From contig NZ_NJFZ01000006.1 in NCBI RefSeq assembly GCF_002270355.1, forward strand, positions 248,001 through 312,000: a stretch of 64,000 nucleotides of DNA, given 5' to 3'. Of this stretch, positions 18,691-27,705 are shown one piece after another. Under the pieces are notes generated by a model. That model saw only the letters and a program-made list of their open reading frames with translations. It did not search any database and had not been told where the DNA came from. The translations under genes were made by a program, and so were the position numbers. Within the stretch, counting starts at the first letter, position 1; every line of letters begins with the position of its first letter. The stretch is from Flectobacillus sp. BAB-3569. Lineage in GTDB: Bacteria; Bacteroidota; Bacteroidia; Cytophagales; Spirosomataceae.

Positions 18691-19926
18691 ATGTCAGATG
18701 TTGCTTTAGTGTCGAGTCCTAATGTAGGAATCGCCAAATCAGGAGAAAACAAAAAATATGTTAATGAGTTGACCACCCTCAACCTTGGTCCTACTCACCC
18801 TGCCACTCATGGTATTTTTCAGAATATCCTTACCATGGACGGGGAGACAATCATCGATTCAGAACAAACGGTAGGGTATATCCACCGTGCGTTTGAAAAA
18901 ATCGCTGAACGTCGTCCTTTTTATCAAATCACAACGCTTACCGACCGTATGAACTACTGTTCGTCACCTATCAATAATATGGGTTGGCACATGACTGTAG
19001 AAAAACTGTTGGGTATTGAAGTGCCTAAAAGAGCACAATATATGCGTGTGATTATGATGGAGTTGGCTCGTATCGCTGACCACATTATTTGTAACTCGGT
19101 ACTCGCTGTAGATACTGGTGCCATGACTGGTTTCTTGTATGTAATGCAGTGGAGAGAGCATATATATGAAATTTACGAAGAACTATGTGGTGCTCGTTTG
19201 ACTACCAACATGGGGCGTTTTGGTGGTATGGAGCGTGACTTCTCTGCCGAAGCTATTCGTAAAATCAAACATTTCTTAAGTGAATTCCCTAAAGGTCTTA
19301 GAGAGTTTGAAAGTTTGGTTAAACGTAACCGTATTTTCATGGATAGAACTACAGGTGTAGGAGCTATCTCTTCCGAAAGAGCTTTAAATTATGGTTTTAC
19401 AGGACCAAACTTACGTGCAACGGGTGTTGACTACGATGTGCGTGTGATGAATCCTTATTCTTCTTACGAAGACTTCGAATTTGAAATTCCAGTAGGTACA
19501 ACTGGAGATACCTATGACCGCTTCTTGGTTCGTGGTGAAGAAATGTGGCAAAGTTTACGCATTATTCAGCAAGCCATGGACAATCTTCCAGAAGGTCCTT
19601 ATCATGCTGATGCTCCTCACTATTATTTGCCTCCAAAACAAGAAGTTTATAACAACATGGAAGCATTAATCTATCACTTCAAGATTGTAATGGGTGAAAT
19701 TGATGCTCCTGTAGGCGAGGTATATCATTCTGTAGAAGGAGGTAATGGTGAGTTAGGTTTCTATCTAGTTTCGGATGGTGGACGTACACCTTACCGTTTG
19801 AAATTCCGTCGCCCTTGCTTCATTTACTATCAGGCTTTCCCTGAAATGATTAAAGGATCAACACTTTCTGATGCCATTATTACGATGTCATCTATGAACG
19901 TGATTGCTGGAGAATTGGATACCTAG
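18691..19926 (+). CDS. nuoD: NADH-quinone oxidoreductase subunit D
   Basis: The 49-kDa subunit lining the quinone pocket. The 411-residue chain has LNLGPTHPATHGIFQ near the N-terminus with the His pair of the quinone site, GYIHRAFEKIAERR, LTDRMNYCSSPINNMGW, RTTGVGAISSERAL and the C-terminal AITMSSMNVIAGELDT-type ending (ITMSSMNVIAGELD). Length and motifs are normal. The N-terminal 25 residues are a variable extension. The gene sits within the nuo operon ahead of nuoE. Confidence 0.97.
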   Translation: MSDVALVSSPNVGIAKSGENKKYVNELTTLNLGPTHPATHGIFQNILTMDGETIIDSEQTVGYIHRAFEKIAERRPFYQITTLTDRMNYCSSPINNMGWHMTVEKLLGIEVPKRAQYMRVIMMELARIADHIICNSVLAVDTGAMTGFLYVMQWREHIYEIYEELCGARLTTNMGRFGGMERDFSAEAIRKIKHFLSEFPKGLREFESLVKRNRIFMDRTTGVGAISSERALNYGFTGPNLRATGVDYDVRVMNPYSSYEDFEFEIPVGTTGDTYDRFLVRGEEMWQSLRIIQQAMDNLPEGPYHADAPHYYLPPKQEVYNNMEALIYHFKIVMGEIDAPVGEVYHSVEGGNGELGFYLVSDGGRTPYRLKFRRPCFIYYQAFPEMIKGSTLSDAIITMSSMNVIAGELDT

Positions 19927-19989
19927 TGTATTTCCATTTCAAATAAATCGACCCAATAGTTTTAGTAGAAATATTTAGTTAGAAGCGAA

Positions 19990-20013
19990 AAGGAATATCT
20001 AAAAGTATTCCTT
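19990..20013 (+). promoter_or_regulatory. Hairpin just upstream of nuoE
   Basis: AAGGAATA / TATTCCTT with an 8-base loop ends six bases before the first nuoE ATG. There is no T-tract, so it is not a terminator. It could tune translation or mRNA processing within the operon. Confidence 0.4.
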
Positions 20014-20018
20014 CCGAA

Positions 20019-20528
20019 ATGCTAATACCGAACATGACGAACACACAAACCGTTCAGTTTCCAGCAGATACGTTGGAGAGGGTACACAAAATCATCAAAC
20101 GTTATCCAGAAGGTAAACAAAAGTCAGCTTTACTTCCAATTTTACACTTAGCACAAGCTGAGTGGCGTTGGTTGAGTCCTGAAGTGATGGATTACGTAGC
20201 TGGTTTATTAAATATCAAACCAATTGAGGTTTATGAGGTAGCTACATTTTATACTATGTTCCACCTTGAACCTGTAGGTGAACACGTAATTGAATACTGC
20301 CGTACAGGACCTTGCTGCCTAATGGGTGGTGGTGAAGTATATGACCACTTGAAGAAAAAATTGGGAGTTGATACTGGTGGTACTTCAGCAGATGGAAAGT
20401 TTACAGTGAAAGAAGTAGAATGTTTGGCTGCTTGTGGCTGGGGACCAGTTTTTCAGATTCGTGAGAAATACTATATGAATCTTACGACTGAAAAAGTAGA
20501 TGCCATCATCGAAGAGCTTTCGAAATAA
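20019..20528 (+). CDS. nuoE: NADH-quinone oxidoreductase subunit E
   Basis: The 24-kDa subunit with the 2Fe-2S cluster N1a, part of the NADH-oxidising module with NuoF and NuoG. The 169 residues carry the four ligands as CRTGPC and CLAAC (EYCRTGPCCLMGGG; VECLAACGWGPVFQ), preceded by RYPEGKQKSALLPILHLAQAE. ATG 20034 (MTNTQTVQF) is an equally good start and would shorten the protein by five residues. A non-respiratory gene follows 37 bases later, before nuoF. Confidence 0.96.
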   Translation: MLIPNMTNTQTVQFPADTLERVHKIIKRYPEGKQKSALLPILHLAQAEWRWLSPEVMDYVAGLLNIKPIEVYEVATFYTMFHLEPVGEHVIEYCRTGPCCLMGGGEVYDHLKKKLGVDTGGTSADGKFTVKEVECLAACGWGPVFQIREKYYMNLTTEKVDAIIEELSK

Positions 20529-20565
20529 CTGTAATAAACCATTTGATACTTAATTCCTCTACCCA

Positions 20566-21603
20566 ATGATAGCTTTTTTGAAAAATACCTTTAGAAGACC
20601 TTATCACCATATTAGACATTATGTTGCGCCCCAAGGACCAAAGGACTTTGATAGCGAAACATTACCGTTAGTTGATAAGGATGTTTCATTAGAACAAGTA
20701 ATTGATAAAGTTCAAATTGAAGGGTCTTTGCCTTTCGATTTAAAAGAAAAGCTAGCATTCTGGAGAGAAAATGGTTTTGTGGTTCTTGAAAATGTTTTAC
20801 CAACCCAATGGTTAGATAACCTTTGGAATGAAGTAGAGGAAACAATCGAGAATCATGAGAAGTATGATATGACAGCCTTAGTATATCAATTTAATAATAC
20901 TAAGGATGCGAAGCTAAAGGATATACCAAAAGATAAGCTTAAAAGTATAGGAGCTCGTATCAATGATTATCACAATGCTTCAATTGGAGCAAAAAAGGTG
21001 ATGACTCATCCTAATATTGTAGCCTTTTTGCGTGCAGTGTTAGATAATGACCTTACTGCTTTTCAAAGCCTAATATTCAAGTATAGTAGCCAACAAAGTA
21101 CTCACCAAGATTATCCTTGGGTAACATCAGGTGTACCGAGCCACTTAGCTGCTGCTTGGATTCCATTAGAAGATGTACACCCTGATTCTGGTCCTTTGTT
21201 CTATTATCCGGGTTCTCATAAATTGCCAAAGTTTCATTTTGGAGTAACAGGTATTTTGTACAAACATGGTTTGTCGCTGTTTAGCCCAGATCAATTTGGT
21301 AAATATTTGGACAAAATATGTGCTAAGTTTGGCATTCAAAAGAAAGTACTTTTGATTAAAAAAGGCGATATTTTGATTTGGCACGGAGCATTAGCACATG
21401 GCGGAAGTCGTATCAATAATGCTGAAATGACACGTAAGTCATTTGTTTGTCATTATTCGACAGTACAAGCACAACCTAAGCATCGTGCAGAAACTAAAGA
21501 TGTGTCTCAGACAAGCTATTATAATGGGGTAGCAATTTATGCAAACCCTGCAAATTTGGCACAAGAAGATATTATTTCACAAGGAAAAGACTGGACAGAA
21601 TAA
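20566..21603 (+). CDS. Phytanoyl-CoA dioxygenase (PhyH)-like Fe(II)/2-oxoglutarate oxygenase
   Basis: A 345-residue protein with a PhyH-type double-stranded beta-helix. The iron triad is visible as H180-x-D182 (STHQDYPW) and distal H278 (GALAHGGSRINN), with Arg290 as a probable 2-oxoglutarate binder; PDSGPLFYYPGSHKLP is the family strand-turn. The enzyme should hydroxylate a substrate with O2 and 2-oxoglutarate, but which one cannot be told. It lies between nuoE and nuoF in the same direction with short gaps (37 and 57 bases), so it is probably co-transcribed with complex I. That position is odd, as nuoE and nuoF are normally adjacent. Confidence 0.88.
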   Translation: MIAFLKNTFRRPYHHIRHYVAPQGPKDFDSETLPLVDKDVSLEQVIDKVQIEGSLPFDLKEKLAFWRENGFVVLENVLPTQWLDNLWNEVEETIENHEKYDMTALVYQFNNTKDAKLKDIPKDKLKSIGARINDYHNASIGAKKVMTHPNIVAFLRAVLDNDLTAFQSLIFKYSSQQSTHQDYPWVTSGVPSHLAAAWIPLEDVHPDSGPLFYYPGSHKLPKFHFGVTGILYKHGLSLFSPDQFGKYLDKICAKFGIQKKVLLIKKGDILIWHGALAHGGSRINNAEMTRKSFVCHYSTVQAQPKHRAETKDVSQTSYYNGVAIYANPANLAQEDIISQGKDWTE

Positions 21604-21660
21604 GCACTTCCTACTTTTTTTGAAAATAACATTTCATGCTTTAATGTATTTTTTAATCAC

Positions 21661-23001
21661 ATGAAAATATTAACCCAACATATTGATGTACCTGGTATTG
21701 AAACCATCGACGTTTATCGTAAGCATGGTGGATATTCAGCGGTAGAAAAAGCCATCAAGACAATGGCGCCAGATGAAGTAACTGAAGAAGTGAAAAAATC
21801 AGGTTTGCGTGGTCGTGGAGGTGCAGGTTTCCCTGTAGGAATGAAATGGTCATTTTTGGCTAAACCAGAGGGTGTACCTCGCTATTTGGTTTGTAATGCC
21901 GACGAATCAGAGCCTGGTACGTTCAAAGACCACTATTTGATGATGAAGTCGCCACATACCTTAATCGAAGGTATGATTGTATCTTCTTATGCTTTGGGTG
22001 CCAATACTTCATACATCTATGTACGTGGTGAGTTGATGTATGTGATTAACATCCTTGAAAAAGCGATTCAAGAAGCTTACGACAAAGGATTATTAGGTAA
22101 AAATATCTTAGGTTCAGGGTATGATCTTGACCTTTTTGTACAACCAGGTGGTGGTGCATATATTTGTGGTGAAGAAACTGCTCTACTTGAGTCTTTGGAA
22201 GGAAAACGTGGTAATCCACGCAACAAGCCTCCTTTTCCTGCGGTAAAAGGTTTGTATCAGTGCCCAACCGTAGTTAATAACGTAGAATCTATTGCCGCTA
22301 CATCTTGGATTGTAAACAATGGTGGCGAAGAATATGCTAAAATAGGCGTAGGACGTAGTGCTGGTACCAAATTGATTTCGGTATCTGGACACGTACGCAA
22401 GCCTGGTGTTTATGAAATTCCACTAGGTATTACCGTAGAAGATTTTATCTATTCTGATGAATGGTGTGGTGGAATTCGTGATGGACACAAACTCAAGGCT
22501 GTTGTAGCAGGAGGTTCGTCAGTACCTATCTTACCAGCAGAATTAATCTTGAAAACAACTAACGGTGAAAATCGTTTGATGACTTACGAATCGTTATCTG
22601 ATGGTGGTTTTGCTACAGGTACAATGTTAGGTTCTGGTGGTTTTATTGTAATGGACGAAACTACTTGTATCGTGCATAATACCTTAACATTTGCTCGTTT
22701 TTATCATCACGAATCTTGTGGACAATGTTCTCCATGTCGTGAAGGTACGGGCTGGATGGATAAAGTGATTCACCGTATCGAGCACGGAAAAGGCCGTATG
22801 GAAGACATTGATTTGTTAGTTGATGTTGCGAAGAAAATCGAAGGAAATACAATTTGTCCATTAGGTGATGCAGCAGCATGGCCTGTGGCAGCAGCTATCC
22901 GTCACTTCCGTGACGAGTTTGAATGGCACGTAAAACACCCAGAAGAAGCTACAAAGCCAGGTGCGGTGTTTATGCGTGAAGGCGCTAGTTGGACATTGTA
23001 A
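21661..23001 (+). CDS. nuoF: NADH-quinone oxidoreductase subunit F
   Basis: The 51-kDa subunit that binds NADH and FMN and holds 4Fe-4S cluster N3. The 446-residue chain has the NADH/FMN motifs LRGRGGAGFPVGMKW and CNADESEPGTFKDH, the glycine-rich QPGGGAYICGEETALLESLEG, and the cluster site ESCGQCSPCREG with a later Cys in GNTICPLGDAAAWP. All are intact. It follows the PhyH-like gene by 57 bases and is followed by nuoG after 92 bases. Confidence 0.97.
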   Translation: MKILTQHIDVPGIETIDVYRKHGGYSAVEKAIKTMAPDEVTEEVKKSGLRGRGGAGFPVGMKWSFLAKPEGVPRYLVCNADESEPGTFKDHYLMMKSPHTLIEGMIVSSYALGANTSYIYVRGELMYVINILEKAIQEAYDKGLLGKNILGSGYDLDLFVQPGGGAYICGEETALLESLEGKRGNPRNKPPFPAVKGLYQCPTVVNNVESIAATSWIVNNGGEEYAKIGVGRSAGTKLISVSGHVRKPGVYEIPLGITVEDFIYSDEWCGGIRDGHKLKAVVAGGSSVPILPAELILKTTNGENRLMTYESLSDGGFATGTMLGSGGFIVMDETTCIVHNTLTFARFYHHESCGQCSPCREGTGWMDKVIHRIEHGKGRMEDIDLLVDVAKKIEGNTICPLGDAAAWPVAAAIRHFRDEFEWHVKHPEEATKPGAVFMREGASWTL

Positions 23002-23093
23002 GATTTGCCCATATTTTTCTATTAATAAGTCTTTTAAAATTTGATTATTTAAGGAAAAACCTTCAAATTCTCAAATCTTCAAATAAGAGAACA

Positions 23094-24110
23094 ATGAAAG
23101 TAACTATTGATAACATCACTATTGAGGTAGAACCGGGTACCACCATTATGCAGGCGGCTCGTCAAATCGGTGCGCATGTTGCCCCTCCAGCGATGTGTTA
23201 CTACGAACCACTCAAAGGTTCGGGTGGTAAGTGTCGTGCTTGTTTGGTGAAAGTAACTGCAGGTTCTGAAAAAGATCCTCGTCCTATGCCAAAATTAGTG
23301 CCTTCTTGTATTACTCAGGTACAAGATGGTATGATTGTAGAAAATACAACTAACCCACAAGTGCTTGATGCTCGTAAAGGTGTAGTTGAATTCTTGTTGT
23401 TGAATCACCCACTTGATTGCCCAGTATGTGACCAAGCAGGGGAATGTCACTTGCAAGATTTTGCGTTCGAGCATGGTGTGTCAAAAACTCGTACCATCGA
23501 AGAGCGTAACACATTCGAAACACAGGATTTGGGTCCATATATCCAATTGAATATGAATCGTTGTGTACTTTGCTATCGTTGCGTGTACACAGCAGATCAA
23601 GTTACTGAAGGACGTGTTCATGGTGTAATGCACCGTGGTGACCATGCCGAAATTAGTACTTATATCGAGAAGGCGATTGATAACGATTTTTCAGGAAACG
23701 TAATTGATGTTTGCCCAGTAGGTGCTTTGACTGATAAAACGTATCGTTTCAAAAACCGTGTATGGTTTACTAAGCCAGTAGATGCTCACTGTGATTGTGG
23801 CAAATGTTCAGGTAAAGTAACTTTATGGTATCGTGGCGATGAGGTAATTCGTGTAACTGCTCGTAAAAATGAGTGGGGCGAAGTACAAGACTTTATCTGT
23901 AATACTTGTCGTTTTGAGCGTAAGAAAACTTCTGATTGGACTATCGAAGGACCAATGAAAGTAGCTCGTCATTCTGTGATTTCAGCGAACAAATATGGTG
24001 CAAGTTCTATTAAACCTGCTTTCCCATTGAAACAAGCTGCTGAACAGTATAAGCAAATTGACGATAATCGTGATCGTTCATTCTTGGAACCACAAAAGCA
24101 GTTGAAATAA
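23094..24110 (+). CDS. nuoG: NADH-quinone oxidoreductase subunit G, short form
   Basis: Iron-sulfur subunit of the NADH module. The 338 residues hold the 2Fe-2S domain (CYYEPLKGSGGKCRACLVKV), the His/Cys segment CPVCDQAGECHLQDFAFEHG, and a 4Fe-4S region with RCVLCYRCVYTADQV and DVCPVGALTDKTYRF, followed by a small Cys-rich domain (HCDCGKCSG, ICNTCRFER). The large molybdopterin-like domain of full-length NuoG (700-900 residues) is absent, which appears to be usual for Cytophagales. ATG 23094 was chosen; an in-frame extension to 22989 overlaps nuoF. A TTCAAATCTTCAAAT word repeat sits just upstream (23062-23083). Confidence 0.94.
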   Translation: MKVTIDNITIEVEPGTTIMQAARQIGAHVAPPAMCYYEPLKGSGGKCRACLVKVTAGSEKDPRPMPKLVPSCITQVQDGMIVENTTNPQVLDARKGVVEFLLLNHPLDCPVCDQAGECHLQDFAFEHGVSKTRTIEERNTFETQDLGPYIQLNMNRCVLCYRCVYTADQVTEGRVHGVMHRGDHAEISTYIEKAIDNDFSGNVIDVCPVGALTDKTYRFKNRVWFTKPVDAHCDCGKCSGKVTLWYRGDEVIRVTARKNEWGEVQDFICNTCRFERKKTSDWTIEGPMKVARHSVISANKYGASSIKPAFPLKQAAEQYKQIDDNRDRSFLEPQKQLK

Positions 24111-24160
24111 TTTTTGTCGCTACTGTCAACAGTAGTCAATAGCACTAATATTGTATATTC

Positions 24161-25327
24161 ATGGAACTTACATCCACAGTATTTACCGCAAAAGCCATAT
24201 ATGTAGGTGTTATCTTTGCTATCACCTTGGGCGTAGCAGCGTACTCTACTTATTTCGAGCGTATTTTTGCTGCCTTCTTTCAAGACCGTGTTGGTCCAGA
24301 TAGAGCGGGACCATTTGGTATCTTACAGCCTCTTGCCGATGCTGTTAAGATGTTTATGAAAGAAGATTTTATTCCTGCTAATTCAAGTAAATGGCTCTTT
24401 ATTCTAGGTCCATGCTTGTCAATGTTTACAGCACTAATGACTTCGGCTGTAATTCCTTTTGGCGATACAATCGACTTGGGTAATGGTGTGAAATTTGATT
24501 TACAAGGTATCGATGTAAATATTGGTATTTTGTGGGTATTTGGTATCGTATCACTTGGTGTTTATGGTATCTTAGTAGGAGGTTGGGCATCAAATAACAA
24601 ATATTCGTTATTGGGTGCTATTCGTGCGGCTTCGCAAAATATCTCTTACGAATTGGCTATGGGTCTTTCAATCATCTCTATTTTGATGATGACAGGTTCT
24701 TTGTCAACTAAGGCAATCGTTGAAGCACAGCAAAATGGACATTGGAATATCCTTTACCAACCAGTTGGATTTATTCTCTTCATCATTTGTGCTTTTGCAG
24801 AATGTAACCGTACTCCATTTGACTTACCCGAATGTGAAACTGAGTTGATTGGTGGTTACCACACAGAGTATTCTTCAATGAAATTAGGTTTCTATTTATT
24901 TGCAGAATACATCAACATGTTTGTTTCAGGTGCTGTGATGGCTACTTTGTATTTCGGAGGTTATGACTATCCTTTTTACGAAACTGTAGTAAATTCATTT
25001 GGCGAAAATGTGGCAAACTTTATTGGTTTTGGAGCATTAATCGGAAAAGCTTTATTCTTTGTATTTGTGTTTATGTGGGTTCGTTGGACATTACCACGTT
25101 TCCGTTATGACCAATTGATGAACTTAGGCTGGACAGGTTTGATTCCAATTGCCATGTTCAATGTAGTTTGGACTGGTCTTATCATTTTGTTACCAGCTGA
25201 ATTCAATTTGTCGAGCTTGGCTTCAATCGGTATCGCAATCGCAGGTATTCCTGTTTTGATTGTAGGTTTGTTTATTTATCACTCGATTGCTGGAGGAAAG
25301 AAAAAGAAAACAGCATTGGCTCGTTAA
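24161..25327 (+). CDS. nuoH: NADH-quinone oxidoreductase subunit H
   Basis: Membrane subunit that couples quinone reduction to proton pumping. The 388-residue chain has about eight or nine helices and the family signatures RVGPDRAGPFGILQPLADAVKM (residues about 43-64), ISYELAMGLSII, AFAECNRTPFDLPE with the acidic quinone-channel loop, and WVRWTLPRFRYDQLMNLGW. It lies 50 bases after nuoG and 41 before nuoI, as expected in the operon. Confidence 0.97.
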   Translation: MELTSTVFTAKAIYVGVIFAITLGVAAYSTYFERIFAAFFQDRVGPDRAGPFGILQPLADAVKMFMKEDFIPANSSKWLFILGPCLSMFTALMTSAVIPFGDTIDLGNGVKFDLQGIDVNIGILWVFGIVSLGVYGILVGGWASNNKYSLLGAIRAASQNISYELAMGLSIISILMMTGSLSTKAIVEAQQNGHWNILYQPVGFILFIICAFAECNRTPFDLPECETELIGGYHTEYSSMKLGFYLFAEYINMFVSGAVMATLYFGGYDYPFYETVVNSFGENVANFIGFGALIGKALFFVFVFMWVRWTLPRFRYDQLMNLGWTGLIPIAMFNVVWTGLIILLPAEFNLSSLASIGIAIAGIPVLIVGLFIYHSIAGGKKKKTALAR

Positions 25328-25368
25328 TCCCTAATAGCCTTCAATATCCCAACTTTTACTGACTTAGT

Positions 25369-25887
25369 ATGAAATTAAGTAATAGAACGAAAGTATTAGA
25401 ACAAGAAGAATTGACGCTAGCAGAGCGTATTTATTTGCCAGCGATTGCAGGTGGGATGTTAACTACCCTCAAGCACTTCTTCCAAAAGCCAGTAACCATT
25501 CGTTATCCTGAGCAAAAAAGATATTTAGGTCCTGTATTTCGTGGACACCATATCTTGAAAAGAGATCAAAACGGAGCAGAACGCTGTACAGCTTGTGGTC
25601 TTTGTGCCGTAGCTTGTCCTGCTGAAGCAATCTCTATGGTTGCCGAAGAACGTAAAAAAGGAGAAGAAACTTTGTACCGTGAAGAGAAATACGCTAAAGT
25701 ATATGAAATCAATATGCTTCGTTGCATCTTCTGTGGACTTTGCGAAGAAGCTTGTCCTAAGGAAGCTATTTTCTTGCGTCACGACAAAATGGTACCTGTT
25801 TTCAACGACCGTAACGAAGTGATTTTCGGTAAAGATAAACTTGTAGAGAAAATGGATGACCGTTATCTACGTGATGGTTGGAAATAA
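25369..25887 (+). CDS. nuoI: NADH-quinone oxidoreductase subunit I
   Basis: The 8Fe ferredoxin-type subunit relaying electrons to NuoB through clusters N6a and N6b. The 172 residues hold two full 4Fe-4S motifs, CTACGLCAVACPAEAI and CIFCGLCEEACPKEAI, spaced as in the family. The N-terminal amphipathic segment (LKHFFQKPVTIRYPE) anchors it to the membrane. It is an ordinary member located between nuoH and nuoJ. Confidence 0.97.
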   Translation: MKLSNRTKVLEQEELTLAERIYLPAIAGGMLTTLKHFFQKPVTIRYPEQKRYLGPVFRGHHILKRDQNGAERCTACGLCAVACPAEAISMVAEERKKGEETLYREEKYAKVYEINMLRCIFCGLCEEACPKEAIFLRHDKMVPVFNDRNEVIFGKDKLVEKMDDRYLRDGWK

Positions 25888-25945
25888 GAAACATTTATAG
25901 ATTTAACAGCAGAAGGTATTTTTTACCTGTTTAAATTCGAAAAAT

Positions 25946-26455
25946 ATGCAATTTTGGTACTTTCTTACAGCCCTTACGTTAATTAGTGCGTTGATGGTTG
26001 TACTTTCCAAAAACCCAATTCACAGTGTATTGTATTTGGTGTTTACGTTCTTTTGTATTTCAGGACACTATGTATTGCTTAATGCACAGTTCTTGATGGC
26101 GGTCAATATCATCGTTTATGCTGGTGCTATTATGGTATTGTTCTTGTTTGTAATCATGATGCTCGATCTACGACGCAACTCCCCTGATTCGAAAACTAAC
26201 TTAACTAAGTTGGCTGGGGCTGTTGTTGGAGGTACAGTATTAGTAATCATCATTGCAGCAACACGCAAGATCAATCTAGGTACAGGAGCTGATAACGCTC
26301 TTTATGATTCTCAAACGGGTATGGTTGAGAATTTGGGTAAGCTTTTGTATCGTAACTATCTTCTTCCTTTTGAATTAGTATCTATCTTGTTCTTTGTAGC
26401 AATGGTAGGTGCAGTAATGTTAGGTAAGAGAGAAGCAGGAGAAAGAAATTTCTAA
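25946..26455 (+). CDS. nuoJ: NADH-quinone oxidoreductase subunit J
   Basis: Small membrane subunit of the proton-pumping arm, 169 residues with five helices. Family marks are NPIHSVLYLVFTFFCISGHYVLLNAQFLMAVNIIVYAGAI (split here as NPIHSVLYL, LNAQFLMAVNIIVYAGAI) and the C-terminal ILFFVAMVGAVMLGKRE. It is the last nuo gene in the window: the operon ends at a strong terminator and the next gene is on the other strand. nuoK, L, M and N must be elsewhere if the complex is complete. Confidence 0.96.
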   Translation: MQFWYFLTALTLISALMVVLSKNPIHSVLYLVFTFFCISGHYVLLNAQFLMAVNIIVYAGAIMVLFLFVIMMLDLRRNSPDSKTNLTKLAGAVVGGTVLVIIIAATRKINLGTGADNALYDSQTGMVENLGKLLYRNYLLPFELVSILFFVAMVGAVMLGKREAGERNF

Positions 26456-26460
26456 AGTTT

Positions 26461-26513
26461 AGCTATATCAACAAAAAAGGGAGCTGCAAGCTCCCTTTTT
26501 TGTTGATATAGCT
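26461..26513. terminator. Perfect 25-bp-arm palindromic terminator closing the nuo operon
   Basis: Arms at 26461-26485 and 26489-26513 are perfect inverted copies with loop GCA. GGGAGCT/AGCTCCC forms the core, flanked by AAAAAA on the left and TTTTTT on the right, so it can stop transcription from both directions (nuoJ and the facing barrel gene). Confidence 0.9.
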
Positions 26514-26546
26514 TTTAGATAAAATGTTAATTTACAAGCTAAAATC

Positions 26547-27374
26547 CTAGAAATCATAGCCAATCGAGAATCCTGTTACATTGGCTTTGGTAGAAGGCTG
26601 TGTAACACCTTTTAATGAGTCTGTAGAGCCTAAGTTTAGCCTTTCATATCGAATCTTAATAGTAAGCTTTTTGATCTTTGCAGCGGCCTCTATTGAAGGT
26701 GACAAATGCTTTGATAAATTAAATTCTGTATTAGGAGCAGTAAGGTTTTTTTCATCCGTTTTTAGCTTTGAAACAGCTGGATAACTTACGCCTATCCTCA
26801 AGGTTAATTTAACTTTTGATTTGGATGTATAATTCAATTTGGCTCCAAGACTTGGAGAAAGAAACTTATATTTTTCTTCAAAAATAGTTTGCTCTCCTTC
26901 CTGTCCATATATCAATGAGCGGCTCCACATTTTGCCTTCTAAACCGATAAATGGCTCGATGCTTATTCTTGAGGTATCACTAAGCTTAAAAGGAACACCT
27001 GCATCTATATTTGCATAAAAACCAGAGAGATTAGCTTTCGGTTGATTGTAAAGCGGATTAATACTGGCAGAATAAGGCGGAGAAGTCTTATAATCGCTAA
27101 AGTTTATGCTTAAGGCATTTCCACTTGACTGTGTGGCATAAGGTTTGTTAATATTTTTATAAGCTCCTAAATCCAGATTGATGTTGAGCTTGTTGGAGGG
27201 TTTTAGCTCAAACTTTATTCCTGCTTTTCCTGTCGTATAATTTTCAATCCAGTTAAACTGTTCAATAGATACTTGAGGTGTGATCGTCAATGGCTTTGAA
27301 TCATCCACGGACTGAGCAATTGTGCCTGTGCTTGCACCTCCCAGTAGTAAACTTACGAGTAAAGCCTTTTTCAT
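26547..27374 (-). CDS. Outer-membrane barrel (porin-like) protein
   Basis: A 275-residue exported protein; ATG 27374 was chosen because it directly precedes the signal peptide MKKALLVSLLLGGAST, ending GTIAQ. The mature part shows repeated amphipathic strands (FNWIENYTTGKAGIKFELKP; LNINLDLGAYKN; KVKLTLRIGVSYPAV) and ends in an aromatic strand SIGYDF, the outer-membrane insertion signal. It has no recognisable enzyme motif and converges on the nuo operon. It may be a transporter barrel; the substrate is unknown. Confidence 0.75.
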   Translation of the reverse strand: MKKALLVSLLLGGASTGTIAQSVDDSKPLTITPQVSIEQFNWIENYTTGKAGIKFELKPSNKLNINLDLGAYKNINKPYATQSSGNALSINFSDYKTSPPYSASINPLYNQPKANLSGFYANIDAGVPFKLSDTSRISIEPFIGLEGKMWSRSLIYGQEGEQTIFEEKYKFLSPSLGAKLNYTSKSKVKLTLRIGVSYPAVSKLKTDEKNLTAPNTEFNLSKHLSPSIEAAAKIKKLTIKIRYERLNLGSTDSLKGVTQPSTKANVTGFSIGYDF

Positions 27375-27457
27375 GAATGTAAATGTTTTTGAATATGTAA
27401 AAAATAGGTCAATAATTGACACTCAACAAGGTATGATTCTATACGTATACCTTATTA

Positions 27458-27496
27458 TAACACAAAGTTGGAAAAAATATTTGATACTTTGTGTTA
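27458..27496. promoter_or_regulatory. 11-bp perfect inverted repeat in the divergent gap
   Basis: TAACACAAAGT / ACTTTGTGTTA with a 17-base centre lies between the divergent barrel gene (-) and sigma-like gene (+). The halves contain ACAAAG/CTTTGT, resembling part of the -7 hexamer. It could be an operator or a stem-loop. Confidence 0.4.
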
Positions 27497-27641
27497 AAAA
27501 TTCTTAAGTGTAGATATAGAAATTGATTTTGGTTAGAATCAATCTAAGAAGGGGATGGAAAAGCACCACTAAATTTGGAAACCCACGGCATAATACTTAG
27601 CTTTACTTAGATTATCTATAAACCAAATTGATATCATTTAT

Positions 27642-27656
27642 TGACCATTCTGGTCA
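27642..27656. promoter_or_regulatory. Operator-like palindrome TGACCA-TTC-TGGTCA
   Basis: A perfect 6-3-6 inverted repeat about 50 bases before the sigma-like gene. Size and spacing fit a dimeric regulator site; nothing else supports it. Confidence 0.4.
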
Positions 27657-27705
27657 TTTTACCACCTTTTAATCATTTCCCTTAGGGTAAAATTCATCAA
27701 ACCAA

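Noticed and set aside
23094-24110. nuoG considered truncated
   Set aside because: All N-terminal iron-sulfur motifs are intact and a short NuoG without the molybdopterin-like domain is, to my knowledge, the usual form in this group.
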